A stretch of 64,000 nt of DNA, taken from contig NZ_CP089985.1 of NCBI RefSeq assembly GCF_021390155.1, forward strand, positions 5,349,501 through 5,413,500. The letters are read 5' to 3'. The translations under genes and the position numbers were made by a program. Positions 33,939 to 46,726 of the stretch are shown piece by piece; positions within the stretch are counted from its first letter, which is position 1, and each line of letters starts with the position of its first letter. Origin of the DNA: Pseudomonas sp. HN11. Lineage in GTDB: Bacteria; Pseudomonadota; Gammaproteobacteria; Pseudomonadales; Pseudomonadaceae. The notes below the pieces were generated by a model. That model had not been told where the DNA came from. It did not search any database and saw only the letters and a program-made list of their open reading frames with translations.

Positions 33939-34427
33939 TCAATGCTTGGTGACCTTATCCAGGTAACCCATGGCAAACGCCGAGACCACGAAGGTCATGT
34001 GGATGATTACGTACCACATCAGGTGCTGCGGATCGACGTTCTTGGCGTCCATGAAGATGCGCAGCAAGTGGATGGACGAAATCGCCACGATGGAGGCCGC
34101 CACTTTCATCTTCAGCGACGAAGAGTCCATGGTGCCCAGCCAGTTGAGTTTCTCTTTGTTGTCATCGATATCCAGCTGCGAGACGAAGTTCTCGTAGCCG
34201 GAGATCATCACCATGACCAGCAAGCCGCCGACCAGGGCCATGTCGATCAACGACAGCAGCACCAGGATCAACTCGGACTCGGCCATCGAGAACACGCTCG
34301 GCAGCAGGTGAATCACTTCCTGGAAGAATTTCAGCGCCAGCGCCAGCAACCCCAGGGACAAGCCGAAATAGATCGGCGCCAGCAGCCAGCGCGAGGCGTA
34401 CATAGCATTTTCGATAAAGCGTTCCAT
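33939..34427 (-). CDS. yqhA: YqhA family (UPF0114, TIGR00645) membrane protein
   Basis: 162-aa inner-membrane protein with three or four hydrophobic segments. Family signatures are the start [20 protein letters not shown], then [31 protein letters not shown] and the C-terminal [25 protein letters not shown]. Function unknown; a structural relation to small channels has been suggested for the family. It is convergent with the glycosyltransferase gene (15 bp between the stops) and divergent from the next lipoprotein. Confidence 0.93.
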   Translation of the reverse strand: MERFIENAMYASRWLLAPIYFGLSLGLLALALKFFQEVIHLLPSVFSMAESELILVLLSLIDMALVGGLLVMVMISGYENFVSQLDIDDNKEKLNWLGTMDSSSLKMKVAASIVAISSIHLLRIFMDAKNVDPQHLMWYVIIHMTFVVSAFAMGYLDKVTKH

Positions 34428-34594
34428 TGGATCTCACACAGCTTGGCTAGAAATGGCGGCGAGTATACCAGCCGCTACAAGACACCTGTAACCACGAGAA
34501 AACTGACCTGTGCGGCATCTGTAAGAGAATTTTTCTGCTAGTGTCGAGCCCAATAACAACTCGGCTCGATGACGTCGGACAGGAAAAAACTCAG

Positions 34595-36418
34595 ATGATG
34601 GATGTGCGATCCCCTTTGGCCAGTATCGGCCTGTGCGCGGCATTGCTGCTGGCTGGCGGCTGCTCCCCCAGCGACGAGCAGAAGCAGAACACCCTCGAAG
34701 AGAAAACCGCCAAGTTCGAACAATCCCTCGACAGCATCCAGGACCCCAAGCTGCGCGACGCTGTCGCCGACCTTGGCGGTTCGCTGCTGTTACTGGAAAG
34801 GGCGCGGGCCAAGCTCGCCACCAAACCTATCGAAGCCGAATACGGCGAAGACGCCCTGGCCCTGCTCAAGCACTACCCCACGCCACAGGCGCTGGTGGAC
34901 ACCTACATCAATGGTCTGTTCGTGCTACGCAAGACCTCCCATTCCGACTATTTGACGGACTTGCAGCCGGTTTTCCCCTTCAACTTCAACATCCCGGACC
35001 AGTTCCCCTTCCCCCATGGCCTGGAATGGCAGTCGGTGACCTTGAGCAACAACAAGGTCATCCCGTTCCAGCCGGAATGGTCGGAAACCGACCCGGGCAT
35101 CCAATTGAGCCCCAGCAGTTCCAACCTGACCAACCCGGATGACCTGACGGTGACCTACCCGTTCATCGACGGCATCGAGACCGAAAACAAAAGCCAGCCA
35201 CAGCCTGTCAGGCTCAAGGGTACAGTTGAAGTGGTCGCGCCGGGCAAGGTGCTGACCTTTGATCTGTCGAAAAAGGACGTGGGCCACAAGCGCACCGAAG
35301 GCAATATCACCCTTAACCTGGTCTTGCTGGAAAAAAACTATGCCGAGATCGAACTGACCAACAGCCAGCCACTGGCACCGGAAGTGGGGGACGAGTCACC
35401 TAACCCGCTGCTGGTACAGGCGCGGGACAGCACCGGGCAATTCCTCACTCGCTCGGGCTCGATCAACGAGAGCAGCGCCCAAGTCGCGTTCTACGAGAAA
35501 CAACTGACCGAGATGCAAAAGCAGAAGGCCTGGTCGGAGGCGTTCGAGAAACAGCTCACCGATGAACGCAAAGCCTTCGAACGCAAGCAGAGCAGCCATT
35601 ACGCCAAGGTGTATTTCAATGGCGTGATCGACAACCTGCAGATCAACGTGCTGGATTTCTCCACCGCCACGCTCACCCGCAAAGACCTCGACCTGCCAGT
35701 GCTGCGCTTCGACAAGAACAGCCTGCAGCAGACCGTGCAAGCGCTTCCGATGCCAGTCACCGTGTATGACGACAGCGCCGCCAGTTGGCTCAAAGACGCG
35801 AGCATGACCGAAGACCAGCTGAAAAACAGCGTCACCATCAGCCAGTCGGTCGAAGACGCCAGCGCGGCGCACATCGTGTTCGACCACCCGTTCACCTTCA
35901 ATGACGACCTGGTGGGCAGCGAGCGCAACAGCAGCGAATCGCCGGTGACCTTCTTCACCGCCAACGAAAAAGGCGAGCGTGGCGAGCCAATCGAATTGCC
36001 GACCGAGGCTTTCGAACTGAACCCGGCGCGGGGCACCCTTACCTACGACCTCAACCTGTTCCCGGAAAACCCAGGCTTTGTGGTGGGTTCAATTCCGCTG
36101 TTCCTGGCCACCATCGAGAAAGCGGAGATAGACGCCTCCAAGCTGCCCAAGGGGCTATCTCTCAAGGACAACGCGTTAGTCGTCGACCAGAAGGACTTCC
36201 CCGCCGACAGCTGGCGCTTCTACGCCAAGGACGCGAGCGGCAACTACCTCAAGGAAATCCTCAGTGTGAGCCACCGCGCCGAGGAATACGGTACGGCGAT
36301 GTTTGACGTGCATTACTTCTACGGCCAGCCGACGAGCCTGGAAAGCTACCAGCGCACCGACCTGAGCACCGTGCAATACGGTTTCGAGGTCAGGCTGGAC
36401 AAGCCCGAGAGCAAATAG
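34595..36418 (+). CDS. Large lipoprotein of unknown function
   Basis: 607 aa from ATG 34595 with a lipoprotein signal peptide (lipobox LAGGC, then SPSDEQKQ). A short coiled coil follows (KQNTLEEKTAKFEQSLDSIQD). The rest is a large beta-rich domain with repeated short strands, plus a Gln/Glu/Lys coiled coil in the middle (EKQLTEMQKQKAWSEAFEKQ). It is probably anchored in the outer membrane facing the periplasm. I do not recognise the family. ATG 34541 would place residues ahead of the signal and is unlikely. Confidence 0.8.
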   Translation: MMDVRSPLASIGLCAALLLAGGCSPSDEQKQNTLEEKTAKFEQSLDSIQDPKLRDAVADLGGSLLLLERARAKLATKPIEAEYGEDALALLKHYPTPQALVDTYINGLFVLRKTSHSDYLTDLQPVFPFNFNIPDQFPFPHGLEWQSVTLSNNKVIPFQPEWSETDPGIQLSPSSSNLTNPDDLTVTYPFIDGIETENKSQPQPVRLKGTVEVVAPGKVLTFDLSKKDVGHKRTEGNITLNLVLLEKNYAEIELTNSQPLAPEVGDESPNPLLVQARDSTGQFLTRSGSINESSAQVAFYEKQLTEMQKQKAWSEAFEKQLTDERKAFERKQSSHYAKVYFNGVIDNLQINVLDFSTATLTRKDLDLPVLRFDKNSLQQTVQALPMPVTVYDDSAASWLKDASMTEDQLKNSVTISQSVEDASAAHIVFDHPFTFNDDLVGSERNSSESPVTFFTANEKGERGEPIELPTEAFELNPARGTLTYDLNLFPENPGFVVGSIPLFLATIEKAEIDASKLPKGLSLKDNALVVDQKDFPADSWRFYAKDASGNYLKEILSVSHRAEEYGTAMFDVHYFYGQPTSLESYQRTDLSTVQYGFEVRLDKPESK

Positions 36419-36421
36419 CGG

Positions 36422-36730
36422 TCAGTGGTGGGTGTCACCATTAAGCTGTCGCAGATGGGCCTGCATGTGCAGGCACCAGATCTGCGGATCAGCCGCCTGC
36501 TCGTAGCCGTGCCGGGTCAAGCTGTCGACGATGGACTCAAGAATGTTTTCCGCAGCGAATGGCCCAGGAAACGGACCTTGGGACTTGATGGTGGACGGCT
36601 GCTCACCGGTCATTCCGGCGGCAAACAACAAGGTCCACATCCCGTTATCCCCCGCGAGAGGGCGAATGGAACATTCGATACGGGTGACCAGGCCGAAGCA
36701 CTGGCGGGTAAGGCAAAGGTTGCGCGGCAT
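36422..36730 (-). CDS. Conserved hypothetical protein, about 100 aa
   Basis: 102 aa from ATG 36730 (MPRNLCLTRQCFGLVTRIEC), preceded by GGGGGT; an ATG ten codons earlier is possible. It has four cysteines, in LCLTRQCF, IEC and WCLH, so metal binding or disulfides are possible. The sequence has ordinary codon use and reads like a folded protein (MWTLLFAAGMTGEQPSTIKSQ), with no signal peptide. I recognise no family. It is convergent with the lipoprotein gene (3 bases between the stops) and lies downstream of asrA on the same strand. Confidence 0.65.
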   Translation of the reverse strand: MPRNLCLTRQCFGLVTRIECSIRPLAGDNGMWTLLFAAGMTGEQPSTIKSQGPFPGPFAAENILESIVDSLTRHGYEQAADPQIWCLHMQAHLRQLNGDTHH

Positions 36731-36966
36731 GGCGGCGACCCCCGGTAGATCGGCGTTCAACCTGCGCTTGGGGCGAGGCTGTTTCTATCCAGCGACTCCT
36801 GTGGATATCCCTTAAGCTCAGAATAGAAGAAAACTACGACAAACCAAGGTTGTAGGGACCAACGGGCGTTGGCCCCCAACCCAAGTCAATTTAATGACGA
36901 GTTTGCCAACTATTCCTAAATACACCGCAGGCCCGCTCCCACACTTGACCGCGTCACGACAAAAAA

Positions 36967-39405
36967 TCAGGTCGGCTTGGCTTCGGCCAGCGCCTGCTGT
37001 GCCAACTCCTTCTCCGCTTCCTTGAGGTCTTCCTCGCTGATCATCTCGGCAATCGCGCGCAACCGCTCTACCACGCGAGCGTTCACCGTGCCTTCCGGAA
37101 ACTGCCCCTCGGCGTCCGGCTCACCGGCATCCTCGCCTACCAACAGGCTCAACGCCTCGTCCGCCTGACGCACGGCATAGATGTGGAACTGCCCAGCGCG
37201 CACGGCCTGCAGCACCTTCTCGTCGAGCATCAACGTAGCGACGTTGGCCTTGGGAATGATTGCCCCCTGCTCCCCGGTCAAACCACGCGCTTCACACAGG
37301 CGGAAGAAACCTTCGATCTTCTCGTTGACCCCGCCCACCGCCTGCACTTCACCAAACTGGTTGATGGAACCGGTGATCGCAAAGCACTGCTTGAGCGGCG
37401 TCTTCGACAGGGCCGAGATCAAGGTGCACGCCTCGCCCAGCGACGCACTGTCGCCGTCCACGTAGCCGTAGGACTGCTCCAACGCAATGCTCGCGGAGAT
37501 CGCCAGCGGGAATTCCTGGGCATAACGGCTGCCCAGATACCCCGTGAGGATCATCACGCCTTTGGAGTGGATCGGCTGGCCGAGGTTGACCTCACGCTCG
37601 ATGTCGACAATGCCGCTGCCGCCCGGGTACACCGTGGCGGAAATCCGCGCCGGCACGCCGAACGCCGAATCACCCACCTCCAGCACCGTCAGCCCGTTGC
37701 ACTTGCCCACCGCCGCACCGGCGGTGTCGATCAGGATGACGCCGGCGAGCATGTCGTCGAGAATCCGCGCCGACACCCGCCCGGTGCGCGTAGCCTTGGC
37801 CTTGAGAGCACGCTCGATATGGCCAGCATCGGTCATCTCGTCGCCCGCCAGGTGGCGAATGAAGTCCGCCTCGCTGACCAATTGGAACAAGTCACCAATG
37901 CGCGCCGACAAACGGCCCTGATGCTCCGCCAGCCGTGCGCTGTAGGTAGCCAACCGCGCCACCGCGTCCGACGTCAGCGGCGCCATGCCTTCTTCCGAGG
38001 TACGGGTTTTGAGCAATTGCGCAAACTGCTCCAGGCTTTCGTCGACCATCGGGATGTCTTCGTCGAAGTCCACCAGTACGCGGAACATCTCCTGGAAATC
38101 CGGATCGGCGTCCTGCAACGCGTAGTACAGCTGGCGCGAACCGATGATGATCACCTTGACCTGCAACGGGATCATTTGCGGGTTGAGGGTCACGGTGGCC
38201 AGGCGGCCCAGCTCACCCAGGGGCGATTCCATTTTCAGCTTGCGCGATTGCAGAGAACGCTTGAGCGCGTCCCAGACAAACGGCTCGCTGAGCATTTTCT
38301 CGGCCTCCAGGATCAGGAAACCACCATTGGCCCGGTGCAAGGCGCCGGGGCGCAGTTGCCGATAGGTGGTGTAGAGCGCGCCCTGGTCGGTGCTGTATTC
38401 GATACGGCCAAAGAGATTGTCGTAGGTCGGGTGCGGCTCAAACACCACCGGCGCGCCACCGTTGACCGGATGCCCCACCACCAGGCTTGGGCAATACTGT
38501 TCTTCCAGCAGCTTGCGCGCCTGAGCGTCAGTCTTGGCGTCGTCCACCAGTTGCTCGACCACGGTCTTGAGCAGGTACACCTGCATGGCTTGCAGATAAC
38601 CGCAGACGGCGGCATTTTCCGAGTACTTTTCCGACAGTGGTGCGAGCAAAGGCTGCAGGGCCAGGGTGATGGTTTCTTCGTTGAACTGGCGCAGTTGGTT
38701 GTTCGACTCGCGTTTCCACTGCGGCAGGCTGGCCAATTCTTCGTTGAGGCGTTCTTCCAGCTCGGAAATGTCCGTGTGGAAACGCTCGCGATCGGCTTCC
38801 GGCAACTGCGAGAACTCAGCTTCGTCCAACGCCTTGCCGTCGAGCATCGGGGTGAAGGCGATGTTGGTGCTGTCGCGGTACAGCGCCACGTCTTTTTCCA
38901 GAGCCAGGCGTTCGATCACGTCCAGGGCCTTGTCGTAACGCTGGTTGAAGGCACGGTCGATGGCGCTTTTGCGCTGTTGATACGTCGGGTGTTCGAAGAC
39001 GGCCGGGAAGGTGGCGACGAGATTGTCGATCAAGCCGTTGATGTCGTTGATGAAAGCCGCCGCAGCACCGCCCGGCAATTCCAGGGCGCGAGGTTCGCGA
39101 GGTTCATCGAAATTGTTCACATAGACCCAATCCGCCGGGGTCTGCAGGCGCTTGCCTTCGGCCTTGAGGTAGCGTTTGACGAACGAAAAGCGGCCGGTAC
39201 CGGGCTCGCCCATGACAAACACGTTGTAACCGGGGCGTGGCATGGCCACACCGAACTGCAAGGCTTCAACCGCACGTTCCTGGCCAAGCACACCGCGAAA
39301 GGGCTCCAGATCATTGGTGGTCGAGAAGCTGAACTGTTCAGCGGAGAAAGGGCGAGTCAGCGCTTCGGGCGCTAGACGCAAGCTGGCAGCAACAGGATCA
39401 GGCAT
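36967..39405 (-). CDS. asrA: AsrA-type Lon-like ATP-dependent protease
   Basis: 812-aa Lon-family AAA+ protease. An ATP-binding site with Walker A-like GEPGTGR (66-72; Arg replaces the usual Lys, as in this subfamily) and an AAA part with DEDIPMVDESLEQFAQLL are seen, along with a long helical insertion (about 190-290). The C-terminal Lon protease domain has the Ser-Lys dyad: Ser in GDSASLGEAC, Lys in GGVNEKIEG. In P. aeruginosa the homologue (PA0779, AsrA) raises aminoglycoside tolerance through the heat-shock response. I see no clear RpoH promoter here. Confidence 0.88.
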   Translation of the reverse strand: MPDPVAASLRLAPEALTRPFSAEQFSFSTTNDLEPFRGVLGQERAVEALQFGVAMPRPGYNVFVMGEPGTGRFSFVKRYLKAEGKRLQTPADWVYVNNFDEPREPRALELPGGAAAAFINDINGLIDNLVATFPAVFEHPTYQQRKSAIDRAFNQRYDKALDVIERLALEKDVALYRDSTNIAFTPMLDGKALDEAEFSQLPEADRERFHTDISELEERLNEELASLPQWKRESNNQLRQFNEETITLALQPLLAPLSEKYSENAAVCGYLQAMQVYLLKTVVEQLVDDAKTDAQARKLLEEQYCPSLVVGHPVNGGAPVVFEPHPTYDNLFGRIEYSTDQGALYTTYRQLRPGALHRANGGFLILEAEKMLSEPFVWDALKRSLQSRKLKMESPLGELGRLATVTLNPQMIPLQVKVIIIGSRQLYYALQDADPDFQEMFRVLVDFDEDIPMVDESLEQFAQLLKTRTSEEGMAPLTSDAVARLATYSARLAEHQGRLSARIGDLFQLVSEADFIRHLAGDEMTDAGHIERALKAKATRTGRVSARILDDMLAGVILIDTAGAAVGKCNGLTVLEVGDSAFGVPARISATVYPGGSGIVDIEREVNLGQPIHSKGVMILTGYLGSRYAQEFPLAISASIALEQSYGYVDGDSASLGEACTLISALSKTPLKQCFAITGSINQFGEVQAVGGVNEKIEGFFRLCEARGLTGEQGAIIPKANVATLMLDEKVLQAVRAGQFHIYAVRQADEALSLLVGEDAGEPDAEGQFPEGTVNARVVERLRAIAEMISEEDLKEAEKELAQQALAEAKPT

Positions 39406-39672
39406 CGGGCTTCCTTACATCAGGCGGGGCAGATGTCGGCATTCTGGCTCCCGGTTGCGCGCTCTGGCAAGGCGCGCTTTCGGGAAAGCACAGACGTGGG
39501 AGGCGACCTGCAGAAATATCGTGACATCGCCGATAGTTTTATAAAAATGCACGGAACCCTTGGAACGTGCCTAAACTCCAAATTGCGCGGGTTGGACTAA
39601 TAACTGGCCCCTAGGGCGCTGCGAGGCGCCTGAACCCTTGTCCATTGGTTTGCACACAAAGAGAACAAAGCT

Positions 39673-40161
39673 ATGAAACGGATCCTTCTCGGTACTCTCT
39701 TCACCGTCGTCTCCCTCAATGCAATGGCAGAAGCACCAGGCGGCCCTAACTGCGGTTGGGGCAACATGTTGTTCGAAGGCCAGCGCGGCACGCCAGCTCA
39801 CTTCCTCGCTTCCACCACCAACGGTACTTCGGGTAACGCCACTTTCGGCATGACCTCGGGCACCAACGGTTGCAGCACCAACAGCGCCCTGACTTACGGC
39901 GGCAAATCGTGGATTGCCATGAATGGCATGATGAACGAGCTGTCCGAAGACATGGCTAAAGGCAACGGCGAAGCGCTGACCACCTACGCTGTGGTTCTGG
40001 GCGTGGCACCGGAAGACCGCGAGCATTTCGCGGCCGTGACCCACGAGCACTTCCAGCAGATCTTCAGCAAGGCTGACGTGACCGCTGACGACGTGCACAA
40101 CAACACCATTGCGGTACTGAAAAGCGATGCCCGTCTGGCGAAATACGCTACCCAGGCTTAA
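39673..40161 (+). CDS. DUF3015 secreted protein
   Basis: 162 aa with a Sec signal peptide (MKRILLGTLFTVVSLNAMAEA). The mature domain is the DUF3015 fold: CGWGNMLFEGQRG, NATFGMTSGTNGCSTNSALTYGGK, WIAMNGMMNELSEDMAKGNGE and LAVVLGV-type helices, with two Cys for a disulfide. Function unknown. The region before the start, from about 39550, holds GGAACCCTTGGAACG, which resembles an AlgU (sigma-22) -35, but the -10 match is poor. It is followed by a strong terminator. Confidence 0.9.
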   Translation: MKRILLGTLFTVVSLNAMAEAPGGPNCGWGNMLFEGQRGTPAHFLASTTNGTSGNATFGMTSGTNGCSTNSALTYGGKSWIAMNGMMNELSEDMAKGNGEALTTYAVVLGVAPEDREHFAAVTHEHFQQIFSKADVTADDVHNNTIAVLKSDARLAKYATQA

Positions 40162-40170
40162 GCTCGACCG

Positions 40171-40200
40171 ACCCGCGCCTACCAAGGCGCGGGTTTTATT
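40171..40200 (+). terminator. Rho-independent terminator after the DUF3015 gene
   Basis: A 10-bp stem ACCCGCGCCT / AGGCGCGGGT with an ACCA loop and a trailing TTTATTTT. It lies 9 bases after the stop codon. Confidence 0.88.
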
Positions 40201-40252
40201 TTGGACCCGCCTCCCCTTTGGGTCTCTTTTATTTCCGACTTAAGTTGCCCCT

Positions 40253-42106
40253 ATGCTCAAACGCTTTGCCTGGATGGCACTCTTCGCCTGCGCCCCGCTG
40301 TACGCGGCCCCGCACCTTGATGATCAACGTTTGCAGCAATTGGCCAATGATCCGTTCTGGCTGTCTCTAGGCCATTATGAAGCCGGCAAAATCAGTGGCT
40401 GGCGCAGTTATGTCAGCGACAAAAAGTTCTTCCTCGCGCCCGATGGCGCCCACCACCCGGACGCCGAACTCAAGGCCACCGTTGACGCGCTCTACGCCCC
40501 GGCCAGCCTGGGTGAAAAACACGCCCAATGCGTTTACCCCGCACGCACCCGCTGGCTCAAGGATCAGTTGCACCTCACTGACCTGCCCGCCGTGGACTGC
40601 AAAGAATTCAAGCAATGGTTCAAGGACGTCGCCCCCCATAGCGCGGTGATGATCTTCCCGGCGGCCTACCTCAACAGCCCGTCGTCAATGTTCGGCCACA
40701 CCCTGCTGCGCATCGACCAGGCCGACGTGCAAAGCAATAACACCGCCTTGCTCAGCTACGCGATCAACTTCGGCGCCTACATTGAAGGCTCCGACAACAG
40801 CATTCTGTACGCCTGGAAAGGCCTGATGGGCGGTTATCCCGGCTTGTTCGCCCTGGTGCCTTACCAGGAGAAGCTGTCGGAATACCGCAGCCTTGAGAAC
40901 CGCGACCTGTGGGAATATCGCCTCAACCTTACGCAAGTCGAGACCGAGCGCATGGTCGAGCACGTGTGGGAACTCAAGCAGATCCAGTTCGACTACTTCT
41001 TCTTCGACGAAAACTGCTCGTATCGCCTGCTGGAACTGCTGCAAGTAGCCCGTCCCGGCCTGCGCTTGACCGAGCAATTCCCGCTGACCGCCATCCCGAC
41101 CGACACGGTCAAGGCCGTGAAAGACGCAGGTCTGGTAGAAAAAATCGACTACCGCCCTTCCCGTGAACGCGAATTGCTGGAGCGCGCCAAGCCGCTCGAT
41201 AGCGACGAGCAACAATGGGCACTGAAGATCAGCGACGACCAGAAACAATTGCAGGAGCCCGCCTTCAAAGCCCTGCCCCGCGCGCGCCAGGCCCTGATCA
41301 TCGACGCTGCCTATCGACTCGGCCGCTACCGCGCCAACGGTCTGGAGCGCGACAGCGCCCGCTCCCAGCGCAGCTTCGAACTGCTGCGCGCGATCAACCA
41401 GAACCCGGCACCCGATCTCAAGATCACCCCGCCCGGCCTGCCGGAAAACGGCCATGAGTCGCGCACCTGGCAAGCCGGCATCGGCACCCGTGGCGACAAG
41501 GCTTTCGGTGAATACGGCCTGCGCATGGCCTACCATGACCTTAACGACAACGCCGAAGGTTTCCCCCTGGGCGCGCAGATCGAAATCCTGCAGATGAAAC
41601 TGCGCCAGTACGAAGGCAACCACTGGCAACTGCAGCAACTGGACCTGGCCACCATCCGCTCCCTGACCCCACGCAACGCCCTGTTGCAGCCGTGGTCATG
41701 GCAAGTCACTGGCGGCCTTGAGCGGGTCCCCGGCAAACACGACGACGAAACCCTGGTCGCCCACGTCAACGGCGGCGCCGGTGGCACCTGGCAGCTGAGC
41801 GACGACATGCTCGGCTTCGCCCTCGGCACCGTGCGCGTGGAGCACAACAACGACTTCAGCGAAGCCATCTCCCCGGCGGCCGGGTTCAACACCGGCGTGC
41901 TGTGGAAAAACCCGCTGGGCAACCTGAGCCTGGAAGCCAAGGGTGATTTTTTCACCAATGGCGAAGTACGCCGTAGCATCAGCCTCAACCAGCAGTGGGA
42001 GCTGTCGCGCAACCTGGGGCTGCGCCTGAGTGCACAGCGCGAGTACAGCCACCTGTCGACGCCGGTGAATGAAGTGATGCTTGAGGTGAAGTGGTATCAC
42101 TACTGA
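40253..42106 (+). CDS. DUF4105 outer-membrane-type protein (Lnb N-terminal domain)
   Basis: 617 aa with a signal peptide (MLKRFAWMALFACAPLYA). The N-terminal Lnb/DUF4105 domain spans about 100-300: CVYPARTRWLKDQL, MIFPAAYLNSPSSMFGHTLLRID, and FDYFFFDENCSYRLLELLQ, with conserved Ser, His and Cys residues reminiscent of a cysteine-peptidase-like fold. The C-terminal 220 residues alternate short hydrophobic strands and end in Tyr (EVMLEVKWYHY), consistent with a beta-barrel. Function unknown. Likely envelope remodelling. Confidence 0.88.
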   Translation: MLKRFAWMALFACAPLYAAPHLDDQRLQQLANDPFWLSLGHYEAGKISGWRSYVSDKKFFLAPDGAHHPDAELKATVDALYAPASLGEKHAQCVYPARTRWLKDQLHLTDLPAVDCKEFKQWFKDVAPHSAVMIFPAAYLNSPSSMFGHTLLRIDQADVQSNNTALLSYAINFGAYIEGSDNSILYAWKGLMGGYPGLFALVPYQEKLSEYRSLENRDLWEYRLNLTQVETERMVEHVWELKQIQFDYFFFDENCSYRLLELLQVARPGLRLTEQFPLTAIPTDTVKAVKDAGLVEKIDYRPSRERELLERAKPLDSDEQQWALKISDDQKQLQEPAFKALPRARQALIIDAAYRLGRYRANGLERDSARSQRSFELLRAINQNPAPDLKITPPGLPENGHESRTWQAGIGTRGDKAFGEYGLRMAYHDLNDNAEGFPLGAQIEILQMKLRQYEGNHWQLQQLDLATIRSLTPRNALLQPWSWQVTGGLERVPGKHDDETLVAHVNGGAGGTWQLSDDMLGFALGTVRVEHNNDFSEAISPAAGFNTGVLWKNPLGNLSLEAKGDFFTNGEVRRSISLNQQWELSRNLGLRLSAQREYSHLSTPVNEVMLEVKWYHY

Positions 42107-42130
42107 TCGAAACCTGGCGACGCTCAACAT

Positions 42131-42156
42131 GTGGGAGCGGGCTTGCCCGCTCCCAC
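42131..42156. repeat. REP element
   Basis: A perfect 12-bp stem (GTGGGAGCGGGC / GCCCGCTCCCAC) with a TT centre. It has the standard Pseudomonas REP sequence and lies 24 bp after the DUF4105 gene. It may also terminate that transcript. Confidence 0.9.
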
Positions 42157-42276
42157 TCTGGATTATGTGTTTAGCCAACGTACGCAAAACAGCTTTCTCA
42201 CCTCCCTTTCACATGCCTCCAACAAATCCCCTTCTAGACTCTCCCTATCAGCCGTGAAACGGCCAGGGAGTACGTC

Positions 42277-42633
42277 ATGTGGCGGTCTGCGGTAATGCTG
42301 TGTGCAGTGATGTGGCTGGCCGGTTGCCAATCGACCCATGAGGATTTGCTGGCCAAGGGTTACCCACCGGCGTTTGCCGACGGATTTGATGATGGCTGCA
42401 GTAGCGGTCGCCAGGCAGCGGGGGTGATTACCGGGGAGTTTCGCAAGAATGTGCCGCGGTATCTGAAGGACCGGCAATACGCCGAAGGCTGGGAAGATGG
42501 CTTTCGCCAGTGCAAGGCCATGCGCGAGAACGAGGCGTTGCGGGACTACAAGGAGCGTCACTGGGACGACCGGGATCGCGAATGGCAGCAGGAGAAAAAC
42601 CGCGACGCCGCACGGGCCTATCGCTCGCAATAG
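42277..42633 (+). CDS. Small lipoprotein of unknown function
   Basis: 118 aa with a lipoprotein signal (MWRSAVMLCAVMWLAGC, lipobox LAGC). The mature part has the repeated motif G[FY]xDG(C/F) seen in GYPPAFADGFDDGCSSG and YAEGWEDGFRQC, where paired Cys and Gly-rich loops suggest a small folded repeat. The C-terminus is highly charged (YKERHWDDRDREWQQEKNRD). AGGGAG precedes the start. I recognise the general GxxDG-repeat type but no function. Confidence 0.8.
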   Translation: MWRSAVMLCAVMWLAGCQSTHEDLLAKGYPPAFADGFDDGCSSGRQAAGVITGEFRKNVPRYLKDRQYAEGWEDGFRQCKAMRENEALRDYKERHWDDRDREWQQEKNRDAARAYRSQ

Positions 42634-42703
42634 GTCGTTTCCAGACATCCATCGAAACTAAAGCACGGCGACCATGGCCCAAACTCCATAGAGGGAGAAC
42701 ATC

Positions 42704-43188
42704 ATGAGCCGAGCTTTTGTAAACGAGGACAACGCCGCCGCCCAGGCTGATCAGCCGGTAGAGCGCCAAGTCAGCGAACAGCCTAACCGCCTCACCGCGC
42801 AAGGGTTCGCGCAGTTGCAGGCCAAGGTTGCGCAGTTGCAGCAGGAATACACCCTCGAATCCGCCAAGGGCGATAAACAGCGCCAGGCGGACCTTGAGCG
42901 GGATTTGCGTTACTTCAACCAGCGGGTGCAAAGCGCCCAAGTGGTCGCGCCCGCCACCTCCACCGACACGGTGCAGATCGGCAGTTGGGTGACCTTCGCC
43001 AATGAGCAGGACGAACAACAACGCATCCAGTTGGTTGGCGAAGACCAGGCCGATGCGAGCGCAGGCCTGATCAACTGGGGATCGCCATTGGGACGCGCAT
43101 TGTTGGGCGCCCAGGTGGGTGACGAGGTGCTATGGATACGCCCCGTCGGCAATCAGTTGATCGAAGTGCTGCGGATCGAACCCGAAGT

Positions 43189-43192
<4 letters not shown>
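42704..43192 (+). CDS. GreA/GreB-family factor (secondary-channel protein)
   Basis: 162 aa with the two-part Gre layout: an N-terminal coiled coil (about 28-78, LTAQGFAQLQAKVAQLQQEY then LERDLRYFNQRVQSAQVV) and a C-terminal FKBP-like domain (DTVQIGSWVTFANEQDEQQ, GLINWGSPLGRALLGAQVGDEV). Such proteins enter the RNA polymerase secondary channel. The loop tip that reads GDLxEN in GreA is GDKQRQ here: the Asp is kept but the Glu is lost, so RNA cleavage activity may be weak or absent. GGGAG precedes the start. Its stop overlaps that of gdhA by 3 bases. Confidence 0.82.
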
Positions 43193-44541
<1,349 letters not shown>

Positions 44542-44723
44542 ATTTTTAGTTGTTAACGGAGATTGAGCCGGACTTTATCAATTCATTCCGCACTGCGACA
44601 GGGCAAAATGTCGCCTTTGTGAATTTAAATGGTGCGTTTTATATAACTGTATCCAGTTTTAGCGGCTTTTATGCACCCTTTCAGGGATTCAAATCAAACC
44701 GCACGCACCATCAAATTCCAGGC

Positions 44724-44751
44724 AAAAAAAAAACGGAGCCCGAAGGCTCCG
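44724..44751 (-). terminator. Rho-independent terminator of ettA
   Basis: On the minus strand the stem CGGAGCC-TTCG-GGCTCCG is followed by ten T, 23 bases after the ettA stop codon. A textbook terminator. Confidence 0.95.
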
Positions 44752-44774
44752 CTCTTTCAAACCACCAACCCGAA

Positions 44775-46439
<1,665 letters not shown>

Positions 46440-46726
46440 GGTGAACCTAGCGTCAGTGACTGATGAATTAAGCGGACGAAGCCCGTGCCAGGCCATGCGC
46501 GGCGCGGGCCGTTGACTATCATCAATGCCTGCGTGCGGTATAAAGCCTGAATATCTGGGGCTGGAACGCCCCCGCGTAACCGGCAAAGCTACCTGAATGC
46601 GCTTGGTCAGTCCAGCCAGGCAGGGGCTGGCACTTTGCCACAAGTCAAGGCATGCTAGCCGCCCTCCGGGCGTCCGGCTTATAGTGCACGTCGCGCGCCA
46701 GTCCAGCCAAACCGCAGGATCACAGC

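Noticed and set aside
39550..39590. AlgU (sigma-22) promoter before the DUF3015 gene
   Set aside because: GGAACCC resembles the -35, but the -10 (TCCAAA) is a poor match, so I did not list it as a promoter.
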